Shown here: positions 52,704-62,904 of the stretch, piece after piece
How positions within the stretch are numbered: the stretch's first letter is position 1
Layout: each line of letters begins with the position of its first letter
DNA from: Sphingobacterium siyangense
Lineage (GTDB): Bacteria; Bacteroidota; Bacteroidia; Sphingobacteriales; Sphingobacteriaceae
Assembly (NCBI RefSeq): GCF_007830445.1
Contig: NZ_VLKR01000004.1
Location: 117,604-181,603 of the forward strand
DNA length: 64,000 bases
Reading direction: 5' to 3'
Program-made: the position numbers and the translations under genes
Notes under the pieces: model-generated
Databases searched by the model: none
Told to the model about the DNA's origin: nothing
What the model saw: the letters and a program-made list of their open reading frames with translations, nothing else

Positions 52704-54219
52704 CCCGATAGGTTGGATCTTCCATGATATTGACCTTCACAATGCCCGCCGCATTTTTTAACAAAGAGCGACAATCTTCACTGAGGTGCCACAATTCTAT
52801 TTTTTTTCCTTGTGCAGCGTAGCGTTCGGTAATTTTGTTGAGTGCATCCACTGCGGACATATCCACCACACGACTTTCCTTAAAATCTAAAATCACGCGC
52901 TCGGGATCTTCCAAAACATCAAATTTATCCAAAAAATTAGCTGTTGAACCAAAGAAAAGAGGTCCATAGATTTCATAATGCTTGATGCCCTCGGCATCCA
53001 AATATTTTCTTGCCCGAATGCGCTTCGCATTATCCCAGGCAAATACAAGTGCGGATACCACTACACCAATCAGCACCGCAAGTGCCAAATTATGTAAAAC
53101 CACGGTAATTCCGGCGACAATAATCCCAACGAAAATATCTGATTTGGGAAATTTATTGACAATCCGTAAGCTCACCCATTGGAAGGTTCCAATGGCCACC
53201 ATCATCATCACACCGACCAGCGCGGCCATGGGTATCTGCTCAATAAAAGGAGCACCTACCAAAATAATCACTAAGATGGTCATCGCTCCAATAAAAGAAG
53301 AAAGTCGCGTACGCGCACCAGCATTTAAATTGACCAGTGTTTGAGCAACCATGGCACAGCCACCCATTCCTCCAAAAAATCCATTGATTGTATTGGCTAT
53401 CCCCTGCGCCATGGATTCGCGGTTTGCATTTCCTTTACTCGCCGTTATTTCGTCCACCATGTTCAGTGTCAGAAGCGATTCCACCAACCCTACTCCAGCC
53501 ATCACCAAAGAATACGGAAAAATCAGTTGCAATGTTTCCCAGCTCAGGGGTACATTAGGTAAATGTAGATGGGGTAATGTCCCACTAACAGAGGCAATAT
53601 CTACTACTTTTTTGGTATCAATACCTAAAAAAGAAACTAGACCAAATACAACTAAAATAGCGACTAAAGAGGCTGGAACAGCCTTCGTTATCCGAGGAAA
53701 TCCAATCACAATCAACATCGTCAGCAGAGTCAGTCCCCCCATGATGTATAAGGTACTTCCCGACATCCACTCCGCTCCCTGTCCGGTATTCACCTTAAAT
53801 TGGACTACTTGAGCCATAAAAATGATAATGGCCAGTCCGTTCAAAAAACCGTACATAACGGGCTGCGGAATTAAGCGTACAAATTTCCCCCATTTAAAAA
53901 GCCCGACTAAAAATTGCAGGAGCCCCGCAAAGACGACAGCAGCAAACAGGTAATCAATACCGTGACTTGCCGCCAGGGCCATCAATACAACCACTGTTGC
54001 GCCAGCACCTCCGGAAACCATCCCTGGTCTACCGCCCAAAATGGAGGTCACCAAACCCATTAAAAATGCTGCATAAAGTCCCGTCAACGGTGGTAGCCCA
54101 GCTAAAATTGCAAATGAGAGTGATTCCGGAATCATTGTCATTGCGACCGTTAATCCTGCAAACAACTCATTCTTAAGATTAGTCGATTTTATATTGAATA
54201 TTTCAAAGGTATTGTTCAT
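52687..54219 (-). CDS. SulP-family anion transporter with STAS domain
   Basis: 510 residues from ATG 54219 (MNNTFEIFN); an 11-codon longer start is less likely. Around ten or more membrane segments from residue 20 to about 390, with GLTVAMTMIPESLSFAILAG near the start as in SulP/SLC26 proteins. The cytoplasmic STAS domain occupies about 400-505, with VILDFKESRVVDMSAVDAL. Substrate may be sulfate, bicarbonate or another anion. Divergent from the DUF3943 gene. Confidence 0.93.
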   Translation of the reverse strand: MNNTFEIFNIKSTNLKNELFAGLTVAMTMIPESLSFAILAGLPPLTGLYAAFLMGLVTSILGGRPGMVSGGAGATVVVLMALAASHGIDYLFAAVVFAGLLQFLVGLFKWGKFVRLIPQPVMYGFLNGLAIIIFMAQVVQFKVNTGQGAEWMSGSTLYIMGGLTLLTMLIVIGFPRITKAVPASLVAILVVFGLVSFLGIDTKKVVDIASVSGTLPHLHLPNVPLSWETLQLIFPYSLVMAGVGLVESLLTLNMVDEITASKGNANRESMAQGIANTINGFFGGMGGCAMVAQTLVNLNAGARTRLSSFIGAMTILVIILVGAPFIEQIPMAALVGVMMMVAIGTFQWVSLRIVNKFPKSDIFVGIIVAGITVVLHNLALAVLIGVVVSALVFAWDNAKRIRARKYLDAEGIKHYEIYGPLFFGSTANFLDKFDVLEDPERVILDFKESRVVDMSAVDALNKITERYAAQGKKIELWHLSEDCRSLLKNAAGIVKVNIMEDPTYRVMPGK

Positions 54220-54320
54220 TTTTAATTTACTTGAACGGGATAATTGCCGCAAAGGTACTAATCACACAAACACTTTTCCCCAATATTTGTTATTCTTTAC
54301 AAATTTTATCGCAAAACAGT

Positions 54321-55853
54321 ATGTTCATTTCGATCAAACAACGCATTAACCAACGTTATTATAGTCTCTTAATATGTATCATTTTGTTGCTTGTCCAGCT
54401 CGTGAGTATAGGGCCTAGTAAGGCTACATTCCTACCAGCTAGAGACTCCTTAGTTACTTCAGATAGCCTATTTCGAGCGAAACCTATCGAAAAATATCCC
54501 ATGTACCACGATGAGCAACCACGACTTTGGAACAATCATCTTATCAACGTGAAACAAACAGACAGTCTATTCGATTACCAAAAAAAGAACTTCTTAAGGG
54601 CGGGAATTGAGTGGTTTTCCATCCAAGCTATTCCTGCATCGGTTAATTACTTCATTCGAAAAGATCCTGTTTCCCATATTTCCTTTAAAAACTTCTTTAG
54701 TCATTTAAAACTGTCAGCCTGGACCTGGGACGACAATCTTTTTGCAACAAATCAAATAGCGCATCCTTATCACGGTCAGTTTTATTTTAATTCGTTCCGA
54801 TCCAACAACTACAGTTTTCTACAATCGACAGCAGCAACCGTAGCTGGTAGCTATATCTGGGAAACTGCAGGTGAAACAGAACCACCATCCATCAATGATA
54901 TCATCAACACAAGTTTTGGCGGTACTATTTTAGGTGAAATGACCCATAGACTATCGCATCATATTCTTTCGCGCCCAAGCCTGACCAAAGGACAACGCAA
55001 TAAAAAAGAACTATTGGCCATGTTGATCAATCCGATAAACGGGCTCAACCGTCTGCTCGACGGGCGCTGGGGAGATAAGGTAAAAGGTGCGGTGGTCGAC
55101 AGTTCTTTAGTACACACTGAAGTTGAATTGGGGCTAAGACGGTTTGATGCCAAAGAACATGACATCTTGAATAAAGGAAAGAATGACATCTATGCTCGTA
55201 TCAAACTGATTTACACCAACGATGATCTAGACAAAAAGAAACCCTTTGATGATTTCTTCCTCAACTTGGAACTTGGATCAGATGATAGTTCCATCGTCAA
55301 TGCGGTCAATGTGTATGCCTCGTTATACGGTAACCGTATTTTATCCAATTTAACAGGACGTCATCGTGGTATCGTGTCTGCGCATTTCGACTTTCTACGC
55401 AATGAAGCTTTTTATTACGGATCACAGAGCATCAATTACAATGTTTTTTCAAACTTCAATATTGGTAGCCGTACCAAGCTGACAACCATCCTTGGTGGTG
55501 GTCCAGTGGTATTGGCTGCTGTACCTGATCCTTATCTCCATTTTGGTGAAAGTCGCACTTACGATTATGGCCCCGGGGCAGATGTTAGGGCTTCAGCCAC
55601 ATTGAGCACATTAAACCGCTTTAAATTTGGTATAGATTATCGTGGCGGATATTTTGTCACAATCAGTGGCAACAAATCCCACCATTTTCTACACGCGGTA
55701 TCCACGAGTGCTTCAATGCGTATCTGGAAAAATTTCGGTGTCAACCTTTACTCCGGTTACTTTAGATTGGAAGGTCATTATCAAGACCATAACAATGTCA
55801 ACAAAGACTATCCTTTTGTCCGGATAGCACTAGCCTACAATTCTGAATACTAG
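54321..55853 (+). CDS. DUF3943-domain outer-membrane-associated protein
   Basis: 510 residues from ATG 54321; a longer frame from 54231 overlaps the divergent promoter region. Signal segment about 12-34. The DUF3943 region (about 125-230) has WDDNLFATNQIAHPYHGQFY and PSINDIINTSFGGTILGEMT. The second half is a series of amphipathic strands ending in an aromatic residue (YNSEY), suggesting a beta-barrel. Role unknown. A bidirectional terminator follows. Confidence 0.85.
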   Translation: MFISIKQRINQRYYSLLICIILLLVQLVSIGPSKATFLPARDSLVTSDSLFRAKPIEKYPMYHDEQPRLWNNHLINVKQTDSLFDYQKKNFLRAGIEWFSIQAIPASVNYFIRKDPVSHISFKNFFSHLKLSAWTWDDNLFATNQIAHPYHGQFYFNSFRSNNYSFLQSTAATVAGSYIWETAGETEPPSINDIINTSFGGTILGEMTHRLSHHILSRPSLTKGQRNKKELLAMLINPINGLNRLLDGRWGDKVKGAVVDSSLVHTEVELGLRRFDAKEHDILNKGKNDIYARIKLIYTNDDLDKKKPFDDFFLNLELGSDDSSIVNAVNVYASLYGNRILSNLTGRHRGIVSAHFDFLRNEAFYYGSQSINYNVFSNFNIGSRTKLTTILGGGPVVLAAVPDPYLHFGESRTYDYGPGADVRASATLSTLNRFKFGIDYRGGYFVTISGNKSHHFLHAVSTSASMRIWKNFGVNLYSGYFRLEGHYQDHNNVNKDYPFVRIALAYNSEY

Positions 55854-55859
55854 CGATAA

Positions 55860-55892
55860 AAAAAGGCTTAACTAAATAAGTTAAGCCTTTTT
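55860..55892. terminator. Bidirectional rho-independent terminator
   Basis: Perfect 14-bp arms AAAAAGGCTTAACT (55860-55873) and AGTTAAGCCTTTTT (55879-55892), AAATA loop, between the DUF3943 gene and the convergent L,D-transpeptidase gene. Confidence 0.93.
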
Positions 55893-55894
55893 GA

Positions 55895-57343
55895 TTAATT
55901 TGTCCAATATTTCTTTAACGCTTCCTTCAAACGCGGATCATAACCATATATATCCGGATACGTAACGATTTTTCCTTCGTCATCCAACCAGGTTGTATAG
56001 TAGGTGATATAAACTGGCATCTGCCGTTTCAGTGTTACCCAACGTGATTTTGAGATCGAATCTGTGGTAATTTCTTTTGCAATTTTTTCGGCCTGTTTTT
56101 CATTATTGACAAGGTAAGACGCCAAATCAACGGGTTTTTCAACACGCACACAACCATGGCTCACAGCGCGATTGCTCTGCCCAAACATTTGTTTTGCAGG
56201 CGTATCGTGCAAATAAATGGAATAGGGGTTCTCAAACAAAAACTTCACATTCCCCAATGAATTATCCGAACCAGGATTTTGTTTAAAACGAAAATTCTCC
56301 ACAGAATCCGAATTCCAGTTGACCGTTGCAGGGTCCACTTGTTTACCTTTGTAATAGGCTACCATATTACGCGAGGCCAGATAGTTTGGATTATTTCGAA
56401 CGCTTGACAATAACTCTTTCTTGACAATACTGCTTGGAATATTCCATACAGGATTTACTTGCATGGCATCCAACACCCCCTGCATGACAGGCGTCTCGTG
56501 GTTCTCACCTTTTCGCGTATAAGCCGGATTATCAGTTTCACCTACACACACATTCATCAGTTGACTTGTCTTCCCTTCTTCCATAATATGTAACCGTTGT
56601 TCAGGTATGTTCACAAATACATATTTCTCCGGAAAAGCATCTCCCATCCAGCGCAATTTTTCCAATACCATTAACACCTGGCTACGTTGTGCACTGTTTA
56701 GGTTCCCATTTTCCAATAAATCCTGAAACCTGGTGTAATACTGATTTTTAGGTTGGATATCGGTCAACACAGTTCCAATTTTTACACTATCCAGCATTTG
56801 TACAACTTTGCCATAGCTCATACGCTTTTGAGGAACGAAATATCTTCCATAAAGGCGTTTGGGGTTGACCACACCATATTTTATGCTGCTGATATAAGCC
56901 ACGAGCCCATCAGTACTCAATAAGTCAAGTTTGGCCAATAATGGATAAACTTCAGCAACATCTTTGCTTTTCAGTTTTCGAAGCGAAGATAATGTTTCCT
57001 TAATCGCAGCTGTATGGAAATAACTAGCTCGAATACCATGTGCATCACTCCGCTCAAAGTAAGTTAACATGGTGTCTATACTACCATCAAAAAGGTGTTC
57101 GGCAATTAAAGTCATCCCTTCAGTAGAATCCGATAATTCCTTCATCCAGCTTGGATTAACCAATTGAGATTTTTCCTTGCCATACACTTCACGGAAGACT
57201 TTTACATACGCTGCAGTGTCAAAATCCTTATAGGACTTATTCTCAAACTCTTTCGCCAACACATCACCATAAGTCGGAGGATTATCCTTACAAGAAAAAA
57301 ATACTACTGAAACAAATGAAATAAAAACTAAAAAACGTAACAT
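55895..57343 (-). CDS. L,D-transpeptidase (YcbB/LdtD-type), lipoprotein
   Basis: 482 residues from ATG 57343; the frame is open to 57388, but that lies inside the 5' leader hairpin. Lipoprotein signal with VVFFSC (Cys18). An N-terminal scaffold domain of LdtD/YcbB type is followed by the YkuD catalytic domain, opening YVFVNIPEQRLHIMEEG, with the active-site SHGCVRVEKP (Cys near residue 397) and an upstream YLHDTP. Forms 3-3 peptidoglycan cross-links or attaches proteins in the periplasm. Confidence 0.93.
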   Translation of the reverse strand: MLRFLVFISFVSVVFFSCKDNPPTYGDVLAKEFENKSYKDFDTAAYVKVFREVYGKEKSQLVNPSWMKELSDSTEGMTLIAEHLFDGSIDTMLTYFERSDAHGIRASYFHTAAIKETLSSLRKLKSKDVAEVYPLLAKLDLLSTDGLVAYISSIKYGVVNPKRLYGRYFVPQKRMSYGKVVQMLDSVKIGTVLTDIQPKNQYYTRFQDLLENGNLNSAQRSQVLMVLEKLRWMGDAFPEKYVFVNIPEQRLHIMEEGKTSQLMNVCVGETDNPAYTRKGENHETPVMQGVLDAMQVNPVWNIPSSIVKKELLSSVRNNPNYLASRNMVAYYKGKQVDPATVNWNSDSVENFRFKQNPGSDNSLGNVKFLFENPYSIYLHDTPAKQMFGQSNRAVSHGCVRVEKPVDLASYLVNNEKQAEKIAKEITTDSISKSRWVTLKRQMPVYITYYTTWLDDEGKIVTYPDIYGYDPRLKEALKKYWTN

Positions 57344-57362
57344 ATTACAAATCGTGAAAAAG

Positions 57363-57390
57363 AAATGGCTTCGCAATAATGAAGCCATTT
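57363..57390 (-). promoter_or_regulatory. Perfect 10-bp stem-loop at the 5' end of the L,D-transpeptidase transcript
   Basis: AAATGGCTTC (57363-57372) and GAAGCCATTT (57381-57390) flank an 8-nt loop. On the minus strand the hairpin starts a few bases after the predicted transcription start and is followed by CTTTTTC before the ATG at 57343. It could protect the 5' end or act as an attenuator. Confidence 0.7.
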
Positions 57391-57398
57391 TCTAAGGA

Positions 57399-57406
57399 CA
57401 AAGATA
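57399..57406 (-). promoter_or_regulatory. -7 element of the L,D-transpeptidase gene
   Basis: Minus-strand reading TATCTTTG is a perfect TAnnTTTG; transcription would begin near 57394, just ahead of the leader hairpin. Confidence 0.6.
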
Positions 57407-57457
57407 AATAATTCTTATTGTCTAAAGAATCTTACCTGTCATTGAATCACTACAGAA

Positions 57458-58468
57458 TCAATCACTGTATTTTTTCAGGAAATCTTCCAGCAATTCCACC
57501 ATATCGGTATTGCCCAAAAAAGCTGCTGATCGCTGGTGCAAAGTTTTTGGCTCAATATCGAGTATGCGCTGCGATCCATTCGAAGCTTTACCCCCTGCCT
57601 GCTCAATGATGAAGGCAATTGGATTGCACTCATACATCAATCTTAGCTTACCATTAGGGTGCGCAGAAGTCGTTGGATAAAGAAAGATACCCCCTTTGAG
57701 GAGATTACGGTGAATATCGGCCACCATTGAGCCGATATACCGTGACGCATAAGGACGTTGCGTTGCACTGTCCTCCATTTGGCAATATTTGATATATTGC
57801 TTAACGCCGTTTGGAAATTTGGAATAATTTCCTTCGTTAATCGAATAAATTTGACCCGAAGCCGGAATTTTCATATCAGGATGGGATAAACAAAACTCGC
57901 CGATCGAAGGATCCAATGTGAATCCGTTTACGCCCTTTCCTGTTGTGTACACCAACATGGTTGAACTACCATAGATTATATAACCTGCAGCGACCTGTTT
58001 CGTTCCATGCTGTAAAATATCATTGCTATTACAAGAAACACCCGTATCAGAAATTCGTCGATAAATGGAAAAAATCGTCCCCACAGATACGTTAACATCG
58101 ATATTGCTTGAGCCATCCAGCGGGTCAATACACACAATATATTTCGCATTTTTGGAAACCCCTGATTGGATATACACTGGATTTTCATGTTCCTCTGAGG
58201 CAACTACACAGCATTCTCCCCCACTTTGAAGCGCTTTGATAAACTGCTCATCGGCATAAACATCCAGTTTCTTTTGTCCCTCGCCCTGCACATTGACCTG
58301 GCCTGCATCGCCTAAAATATCAACCAATCCCGCTTTATTAACCTCTCTATTTACAATTTTTGCTGCGATTCCAATATCGCGCAGTAGTCTAGAAAGCTCC
58401 CCTTTAGCATACGGAAAATCAGCCTGTTTTTCAATGATAAATTGACCTAGTGTAGTTATACCACTCAT
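57458..58468 (-). CDS. fbp: Class I fructose-1,6-bisphosphatase
   Basis: 336 residues, family length. Gluconeogenic hydrolysis of fructose 1,6-bisphosphate. VASEEHENP and the metal-binding signature [20 protein letters not shown] lie near residues 96 and 115, with the substrate Tyr/Lys region [21 protein letters not shown] near 275 (given in part; 21 residues trimmed to its core [12 protein letters not shown]). It is monocistronic with a good -33/-7 promoter. Confidence 0.97.
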   Translation of the reverse strand: MSGITTLGQFIIEKQADFPYAKGELSRLLRDIGIAAKIVNREVNKAGLVDILGDAGQVNVQGEGQKKLDVYADEQFIKALQSGGECCVVASEEHENPVYIQSGVSKNAKYIVCIDPLDGSSNIDVNVSVGTIFSIYRRISDTGVSCNSNDILQHGTKQVAAGYIIYGSSTMLVYTTGKGVNGFTLDPSIGEFCLSHPDMKIPASGQIYSINEGNYSKFPNGVKQYIKYCQMEDSATQRPYASRYIGSMVADIHRNLLKGGIFLYPTTSAHPNGKLRLMYECNPIAFIIEQAGGKASNGSQRILDIEPKTLHQRSAAFLGNTDMVELLEDFLKKYSD

Positions 58469-58496
58469 AATGTTGTTTTATTGGATATTTGTTGCA

Positions 58497-58529
58497 CAAA
58501 GCTAAAAAAGTTAAACAAACTTTAGCAAA
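58497..58529 (-). promoter_or_regulatory. Promoter of fbp
   Basis: On the minus strand TTTG (58529-58526) is followed after 21 bp by TAGCTTTG (58504-58497), a canonical Bacteroidota -33/-7 pair. The ATG begins at 58468. Confidence 0.75.
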
Positions 58530-58711
58530 TACATCCTTCTCATATTTAGCATTTTAGCAGACTAAATACGCAATCGATTGCGCTATGTTTTGAAATCTCT
58601 TCTTTGCTAAAACGATTATTAGCTATTAAAAAAATAATAAAAGGTTGAAAGCAGTGGATAAATTTCAAATAGCAACGATTAGAAAAAAAACAATAAATGC
58701 TAAGTATTTGG

Positions 58712-58719
58712 TAATTTTG
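58712..58719 (+). promoter_or_regulatory. -7 element of the small gene at 58738
   Basis: TAATTTTG is a perfect TAnnTTTG, 18 bp ahead of ATG 58738. It excludes the longer start at 58645. Confidence 0.5.
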
Positions 58720-58737
58720 GCTAAATATTCTGATACA

Positions 58738-58971
58738 ATGCAACAACTTATACAACTCATCGAAAAGGAAAAATTAGGAAATCAATTGGCAAAACAGTAC
58801 ACGTTGATTATTGATGATAAACAGGTCGTTCACGGTGCCTTATTTGTAATCAAAACCACAAAAAAAACATTTAAATTGATGATCCCGGCGTCTTTTCACG
58901 AAGCAGTTCTGAAAGAACAAGTAACCATCAATACCTTGATCAAACATCCCCAAGTAATGCTACTGGCTTAA
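58738..58971 (+). CDS. Small hypothetical protein
   Basis: 77 residues from ATG 58738. Mixed helix then strand pattern: MQQLIQLIEKEKLGNQLAKQ, YTLIIDDKQVVHGALFVIKT, then a Lys/Thr-rich and a hydrophobic segment. No signal peptide or known motif. Monocistronic; function unknown. Confidence 0.65.
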   Translation: MQQLIQLIEKEKLGNQLAKQYTLIIDDKQVVHGALFVIKTTKKTFKLMIPASFHEAVLKEQVTINTLIKHPQVMLLA

Positions 58972-59229
58972 TCAAAGGGAAATTCCCCTATCCTCATACC
59001 TATCCCCAGAGCAAACAAAACATCGCTCGATTGTGTTTATCATAGCGTAATTTCGCTGTTTTTTTTACACCATATTCCGTCTCCCGAAGACTATAAAGCT
59101 GGTTCGCCCTAGAAAATGAGAGCAAACCGGAAGCACATATTATCAACGGGAAATTTTACAAGAAAACCCGGTAAAAGTGTAAAAATCACCTCGATATAAC
59201 GTTTAACTTTAGGCAACAAAGACAACGCT

Positions 59230-61980
59230 ATGCAACACCACTATACACTTTCGGGAATGTCCTGTGATGGATGTAGGTCCACAATCGAACATGCATTGAA
59301 TGAGCTTCCTGGGGTTCATGCCGAGGTAACTTTAAACCCGCCAAGCATGACAGTAACATCCCAGAAACACATTCCGTTACAGCAATTACAGGAAATAATA
59401 TCAAAATTAGGCCCTTATCAGCTCAGCGAAATACATAAGCATCAGGATGACGTACAATCCGATCAACACTTTGTAGCACAAGCTTCGGAGAGATATGGCT
59501 GCCCCATGCATTGCGAAGGTGAAAAAACGTACAGCCAGCCAGGAAATTGTCCGATCTGTGGTATGCATTTGGTAAAGCTCGATGCAGAAACAGCAATTAA
59601 AAATAAGCTGCATACTGAGCATGCAGCAACCTCGCATATCCAACACGAACAGCAACACAATCATTCCGCTCAGTCAAATGCTACGGTACATCGATCACAG
59701 ACAATATCTACACCTGACAAAGCACATGGTCATACGTCTGCTGATCAATACTATTGTCCGATGCATTGTGAGGGCGACAAATGCTATAACGAACCTGGAA
59801 ACTGTCCGGTATGCGGCATGAATCTGGAAAAGGTACCCATGTTAAAGACAGACCTTCAATATACCTGTCCTATGCATCCTGAGATTGTACAAGATCATCC
59901 TGGAAATTGCCCTATATGCGGTATGGACCTTGTGCCTATAGCCAATGGGAATGATGAGGCCGACGATCACACTTATCGTGATCTACGCATGAAATTATGG
60001 GTCTCTATCCTATTTACGGTCCCGATCTTTATACTTTCCATGGGCGAAATGCTTCCCGGTAATCCAATAGGTAAAATCATTTCGCCGAGTTTGTCTGGCT
60101 GGGTTCAGCTGGCTTTATCCCTGCCGGTTGTTTTTTATACCTGCTGGTCTTTTTTTCAACGGGGCTGGGTATCTTTCAAAACCTGGCGCCTTAATATGTT
60201 TAGCCTGATTGCACTTGGTGCCGGAGCTGCGTTTGTCTATAGTTTGGTTGGCCTATTTTTTCCGCAGGTATTCCCTGCTGAATTAAAAAATCACCATGGC
60301 AACATTGCACTTTACTTCGAATCCGTTACCGTCATATTGACTTTGGTATTATTAGGCCAGGTGATGGAGGCCAAAGCACATTCCAAAACCAATTCGGCAA
60401 TCAAAGAGCTGATCAAGCTGAGCCCTTCCGAAGCTACGCGCGTAGAAAATGGAATAGATAAAAAGATCGGCATAGATCAAATTCAACTCGGAGATATACT
60501 CAAAGTAAAACCCGGGGACAAAATCCCCGTTGACGGACAAATTACGGATGGCAACAGTAACATTGATGAATCCATGCTGACGGGTGAACCTATTCCGGTA
60601 GAAAAACAAGAAGGAGATCATGTTAGTTCGGGAACAATCAATGGCGACCGCAGTTTCCTCATGAAAGCAGAGCGTATCGGTTCGGACACACTTTTGGCTC
60701 AGATCATTCAACTCGTCAATGATGCGAGCAGAAGCAAGGCTCCCATTCAACGATTAACGGATAAAGTATCCGAGATATTTGTTCCGATTGTCATAATCAT
60801 TGCAATTTTGACATTTCTTACCTGGTGGCTTTGGGTTCCTTCCGCTTCCTTAGCATTCGGCTTTGCCAATGCACTTGCCGTACTTATTGTCGCCTGCCCC
60901 TGTGCCTTGGGACTCGCTACACCGATGTCTGTCATGGTGGGTGTCGGCAAAGGGGCCAAACATGGGATCCTGATCAAAGATGCAAGTGCGCTGGAAAAAA
61001 TGAACCATGTAGATGTGGTTCTAACAGACAAAACAGGTACCATCACCGAAGGAAAACCCACCGTTGATGATATTCAGCCAAACTCTTCCAGCAGCAAAGA
61101 CGAGATATTATCTTTGGCTGCAGCTTTAAACGCCAATAGCACACATCCATTAGGTCATGCTATTATTGAAAGGGCAAAAAAGGAAAATAGTAAAACGGAC
61201 CTTGCAGTTTCCGATTTTGAAAATGTTGCCGGGCAAGGAATCACGGGAAATATACCTGGACATAGCATAGCACTGGGCAATCAATTGTTGATGGAGTCTA
61301 TCGGCATAACAATTCCTCATGATATGAAGCAGATGGCCGAAACTGCTCAATCCCATGGAAAGACGGTATCCTTCCTTGCAAAAGACAGTAGCTTATTGGG
61401 GTATTTTAGTATTTCAGATCAAATAAAAGCCTCTTCGAAGCGTGCAATCCAATATCTTATACAGCATAAAGTCGATGTCGTTATGCTGACGGGAGATAAT
61501 ATCCATACGGCAAGGGCTGTGGCGGATCAAGTTGGCATCAAGCATTTCAAAGCCAATGCCTTGCCCAAAGATAAATTGCAGGAAATTCACACGTTACAGC
61601 AAAAAGGACATGTGGTGGCTATGGCTGGTGATGGTATCAATGATGCCCCTGCCCTTGCTCAAGCCGATATCGGCATTGCCATGGGCACAGGTACCGATGT
61701 TGCCATACAAAGCGCTTCACTCACTTTGCTGAAAGGAGACCTTATCGGAATAGCCAAAGCAAAGGTACTGAGCCAAAAACTGCTCCGTAATATTAAGGAG
61801 AACCTGGGTTTTGCTTTCGTCTATAATATACTCGGGATTCCATTGGCTGCCGGACTTCTATATCCTTCTTTCGGAATTCTCCTGTCCCCGATGATTGCTG
61901 CCGCTGCGATGAGTTTCAGCTCCGTTTCGGTTATCTTGAATTCTTTACTCTTAAATCGTGCAAAGATCGATATCGATTAA
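59230..61980 (+). CDS. Copper/heavy-metal P1B-type ATPase with HMA domain and three Cys-rich metal modules
   Basis: 916 residues, longer than typical CopA. N-terminal HMA domain with GMSCDGC (9-15); then three zinc-ribbon-like heavy-metal-binding modules of the CPMH..GNCPxCGM type at about 91-112, 176-197 and 213-232, with a His-rich linker (about 129-169) between the first two. The membrane core carries the CPC motif (556-558), Asp600 in DKTGT, TGE in the actuator, HPLG and [10 protein letters not shown]. Exports Cu+ or Ag+ from the cytoplasm. No metal-responsive regulator gene is adjacent; LapA-like gene follows. Confidence 0.95.
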   Translation: MQHHYTLSGMSCDGCRSTIEHALNELPGVHAEVTLNPPSMTVTSQKHIPLQQLQEIISKLGPYQLSEIHKHQDDVQSDQHFVAQASERYGCPMHCEGEKTYSQPGNCPICGMHLVKLDAETAIKNKLHTEHAATSHIQHEQQHNHSAQSNATVHRSQTISTPDKAHGHTSADQYYCPMHCEGDKCYNEPGNCPVCGMNLEKVPMLKTDLQYTCPMHPEIVQDHPGNCPICGMDLVPIANGNDEADDHTYRDLRMKLWVSILFTVPIFILSMGEMLPGNPIGKIISPSLSGWVQLALSLPVVFYTCWSFFQRGWVSFKTWRLNMFSLIALGAGAAFVYSLVGLFFPQVFPAELKNHHGNIALYFESVTVILTLVLLGQVMEAKAHSKTNSAIKELIKLSPSEATRVENGIDKKIGIDQIQLGDILKVKPGDKIPVDGQITDGNSNIDESMLTGEPIPVEKQEGDHVSSGTINGDRSFLMKAERIGSDTLLAQIIQLVNDASRSKAPIQRLTDKVSEIFVPIVIIIAILTFLTWWLWVPSASLAFGFANALAVLIVACPCALGLATPMSVMVGVGKGAKHGILIKDASALEKMNHVDVVLTDKTGTITEGKPTVDDIQPNSSSSKDEILSLAAALNANSTHPLGHAIIERAKKENSKTDLAVSDFENVAGQGITGNIPGHSIALGNQLLMESIGITIPHDMKQMAETAQSHGKTVSFLAKDSSLLGYFSISDQIKASSKRAIQYLIQHKVDVVMLTGDNIHTARAVADQVGIKHFKANALPKDKLQEIHTLQQKGHVVAMAGDGINDAPALAQADIGIAMGTGTDVAIQSASLTLLKGDLIGIAKAKVLSQKLLRNIKENLGFAFVYNILGIPLAAGLLYPSFGILLSPMIAAAAMSFSSVSVILNSLLLNRAKIDID

Positions 61981-62035
61981 AAACAGATATTCCCTATATT
62001 CGCTGTTAGAATAACGACATATAGTTTACAGTAAC

Positions 62036-62314
62036 ATGCGTAATATCTTTTTAATCTTGATAACGGTTATCATCACAGTTGTGTGTGTCAAAAATCCGCA
62101 ATCGGTGCAGCTCAATTTTCTCGGGGAATCACAAGTGGCACTATGGAAGCTATTATTGGCCTTTTTTATTGCAGGAATTGTATTTGTATCCCTATTGAAA
62201 ATCGAAAAAAAGAAACAGCGGACGTATGAAGAGGAAGAAATAGACGAATCGGAAGAAGAAAACAGCGACAGAAAGTCCCAATTATCGGATGAAGACCGGG
62301 AATTTCTGTCCTAA
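62036..62314 (+). CDS. LapA-domain membrane protein
   Basis: 92 residues. Two membrane segments (about 3-20 and 39-58) separated by NPQSVQLNFLGESQVALWKL, the pattern of DUF1049/LapA proteins linked to lipopolysaccharide assembly. The C-terminal third is extremely acidic (EEEEIDESEEENSD). It follows the P-type ATPase by 55 bp and may be co-transcribed. Confidence 0.85.
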   Translation: MRNIFLILITVIITVVCVKNPQSVQLNFLGESQVALWKLLLAFFIAGIVFVSLLKIEKKKQRTYEEEEIDESEEENSDRKSQLSDEDREFLS

Positions 62315-62380
62315 ATAAAAAAATAAATCACTAAAAATGAAGCCCTAAACAGCCGTAGCGCAATTTTATCGCACAAATAC

Positions 62381-62411
62381 TTGCGTGGAATAGGGATTAA
62401 CCCTATCTTTG
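62381..62411 (+). promoter_or_regulatory. Canonical promoter of tRNA-Lys
   Basis: TTG at 62381-62383 and TATCTTTG at 62404-62411 with 20 bp between them, the ideal Bacteroidota -33/-7 arrangement. The mature tRNA begins at 62456. Confidence 0.8.
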
Positions 62412-62455
62412 CATCACTTCAAACAAGGAACGGTAGTTCAAAAACAAAGAAGTAA

Positions 62456-62528
62456 GATTCCGTAGCTCAGCTGGTAGAGCAATACACTTTTAATGTATGG
62501 GTCCTGGGTTCGAATCCCAGCGGGATCA
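62456..62528 (+). tRNA. tRNA-Lys (anticodon UUU)
   Basis: 73 nt cloverleaf. Acceptor GATTCCG (62456-62462) pairs with CGGGATC (62521-62527), one G-U pair, with discriminator A. D-arm GCTC..GAGC, anticodon stem ATACA/TGTAT with loop CTTTTAA (anticodon TTT), T-arm CTGGG-TTCGAAT-CCCAG. CCA is not encoded. The 3' end is the start of the 142-bp tandem repeat. Confidence 0.97.
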
Positions 62529-62529
62529 C
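62513..62529. other. Probable attachment site core in the tRNA-Lys 3' end
   Basis: The 17-bp AATCCCAGCGGGATCAC inside the tRNA recurs at 62655 and 62797. Integrases of mobile elements commonly use tRNA 3' ends and leave such direct copies. No integrase gene is in the window. Confidence 0.55.
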
Positions 62530-62531
62530 AA

Positions 62532-62563
62532 AAGAAAAGCTAATCGAAAGATTAGCTTTTCTT
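62532..62563 (+). terminator. tRNA-Lys terminator with GAAA tetraloop, repeated twice downstream
   Basis: Perfect 14-bp stem (62532-62545 with 62550-62563) closed by GAAA, then TTTT after a G. Copies lie at 62674-62705 and 62816-62847. Confidence 0.88.
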
Positions 62564-62904
62564 GTTTTAAAGCTATTAGGATTCGAAAGAAGGGTCGGCC
62601 GGGTTCGATCCAATGGAGGCTCAGGGCTGTGTTTGGGAAATGAGGGGCTGAGCCAATCCCAGCGGGATCACAAAAGAAAAGCTAATCGAAAGATTAGCTT
62701 TTCTTGTTTTAAAGCTATTAGGATTCGAAAGAAGGGTCGGCCGGGTTCGATCCAATGGAGGCTCAGGGCTGTGTTTGGGAAATGAGGGGCTGAGCCAATC
62801 CCAGCGGGATCACAAAAGAAAAGCTAATCGAAAGATTAGCTTTTCTTGTTTTAAGACTATTAGGATTCGAAAGAAGGGTCGGCCGGGTTCGATCCAATGG
62901 AGGC

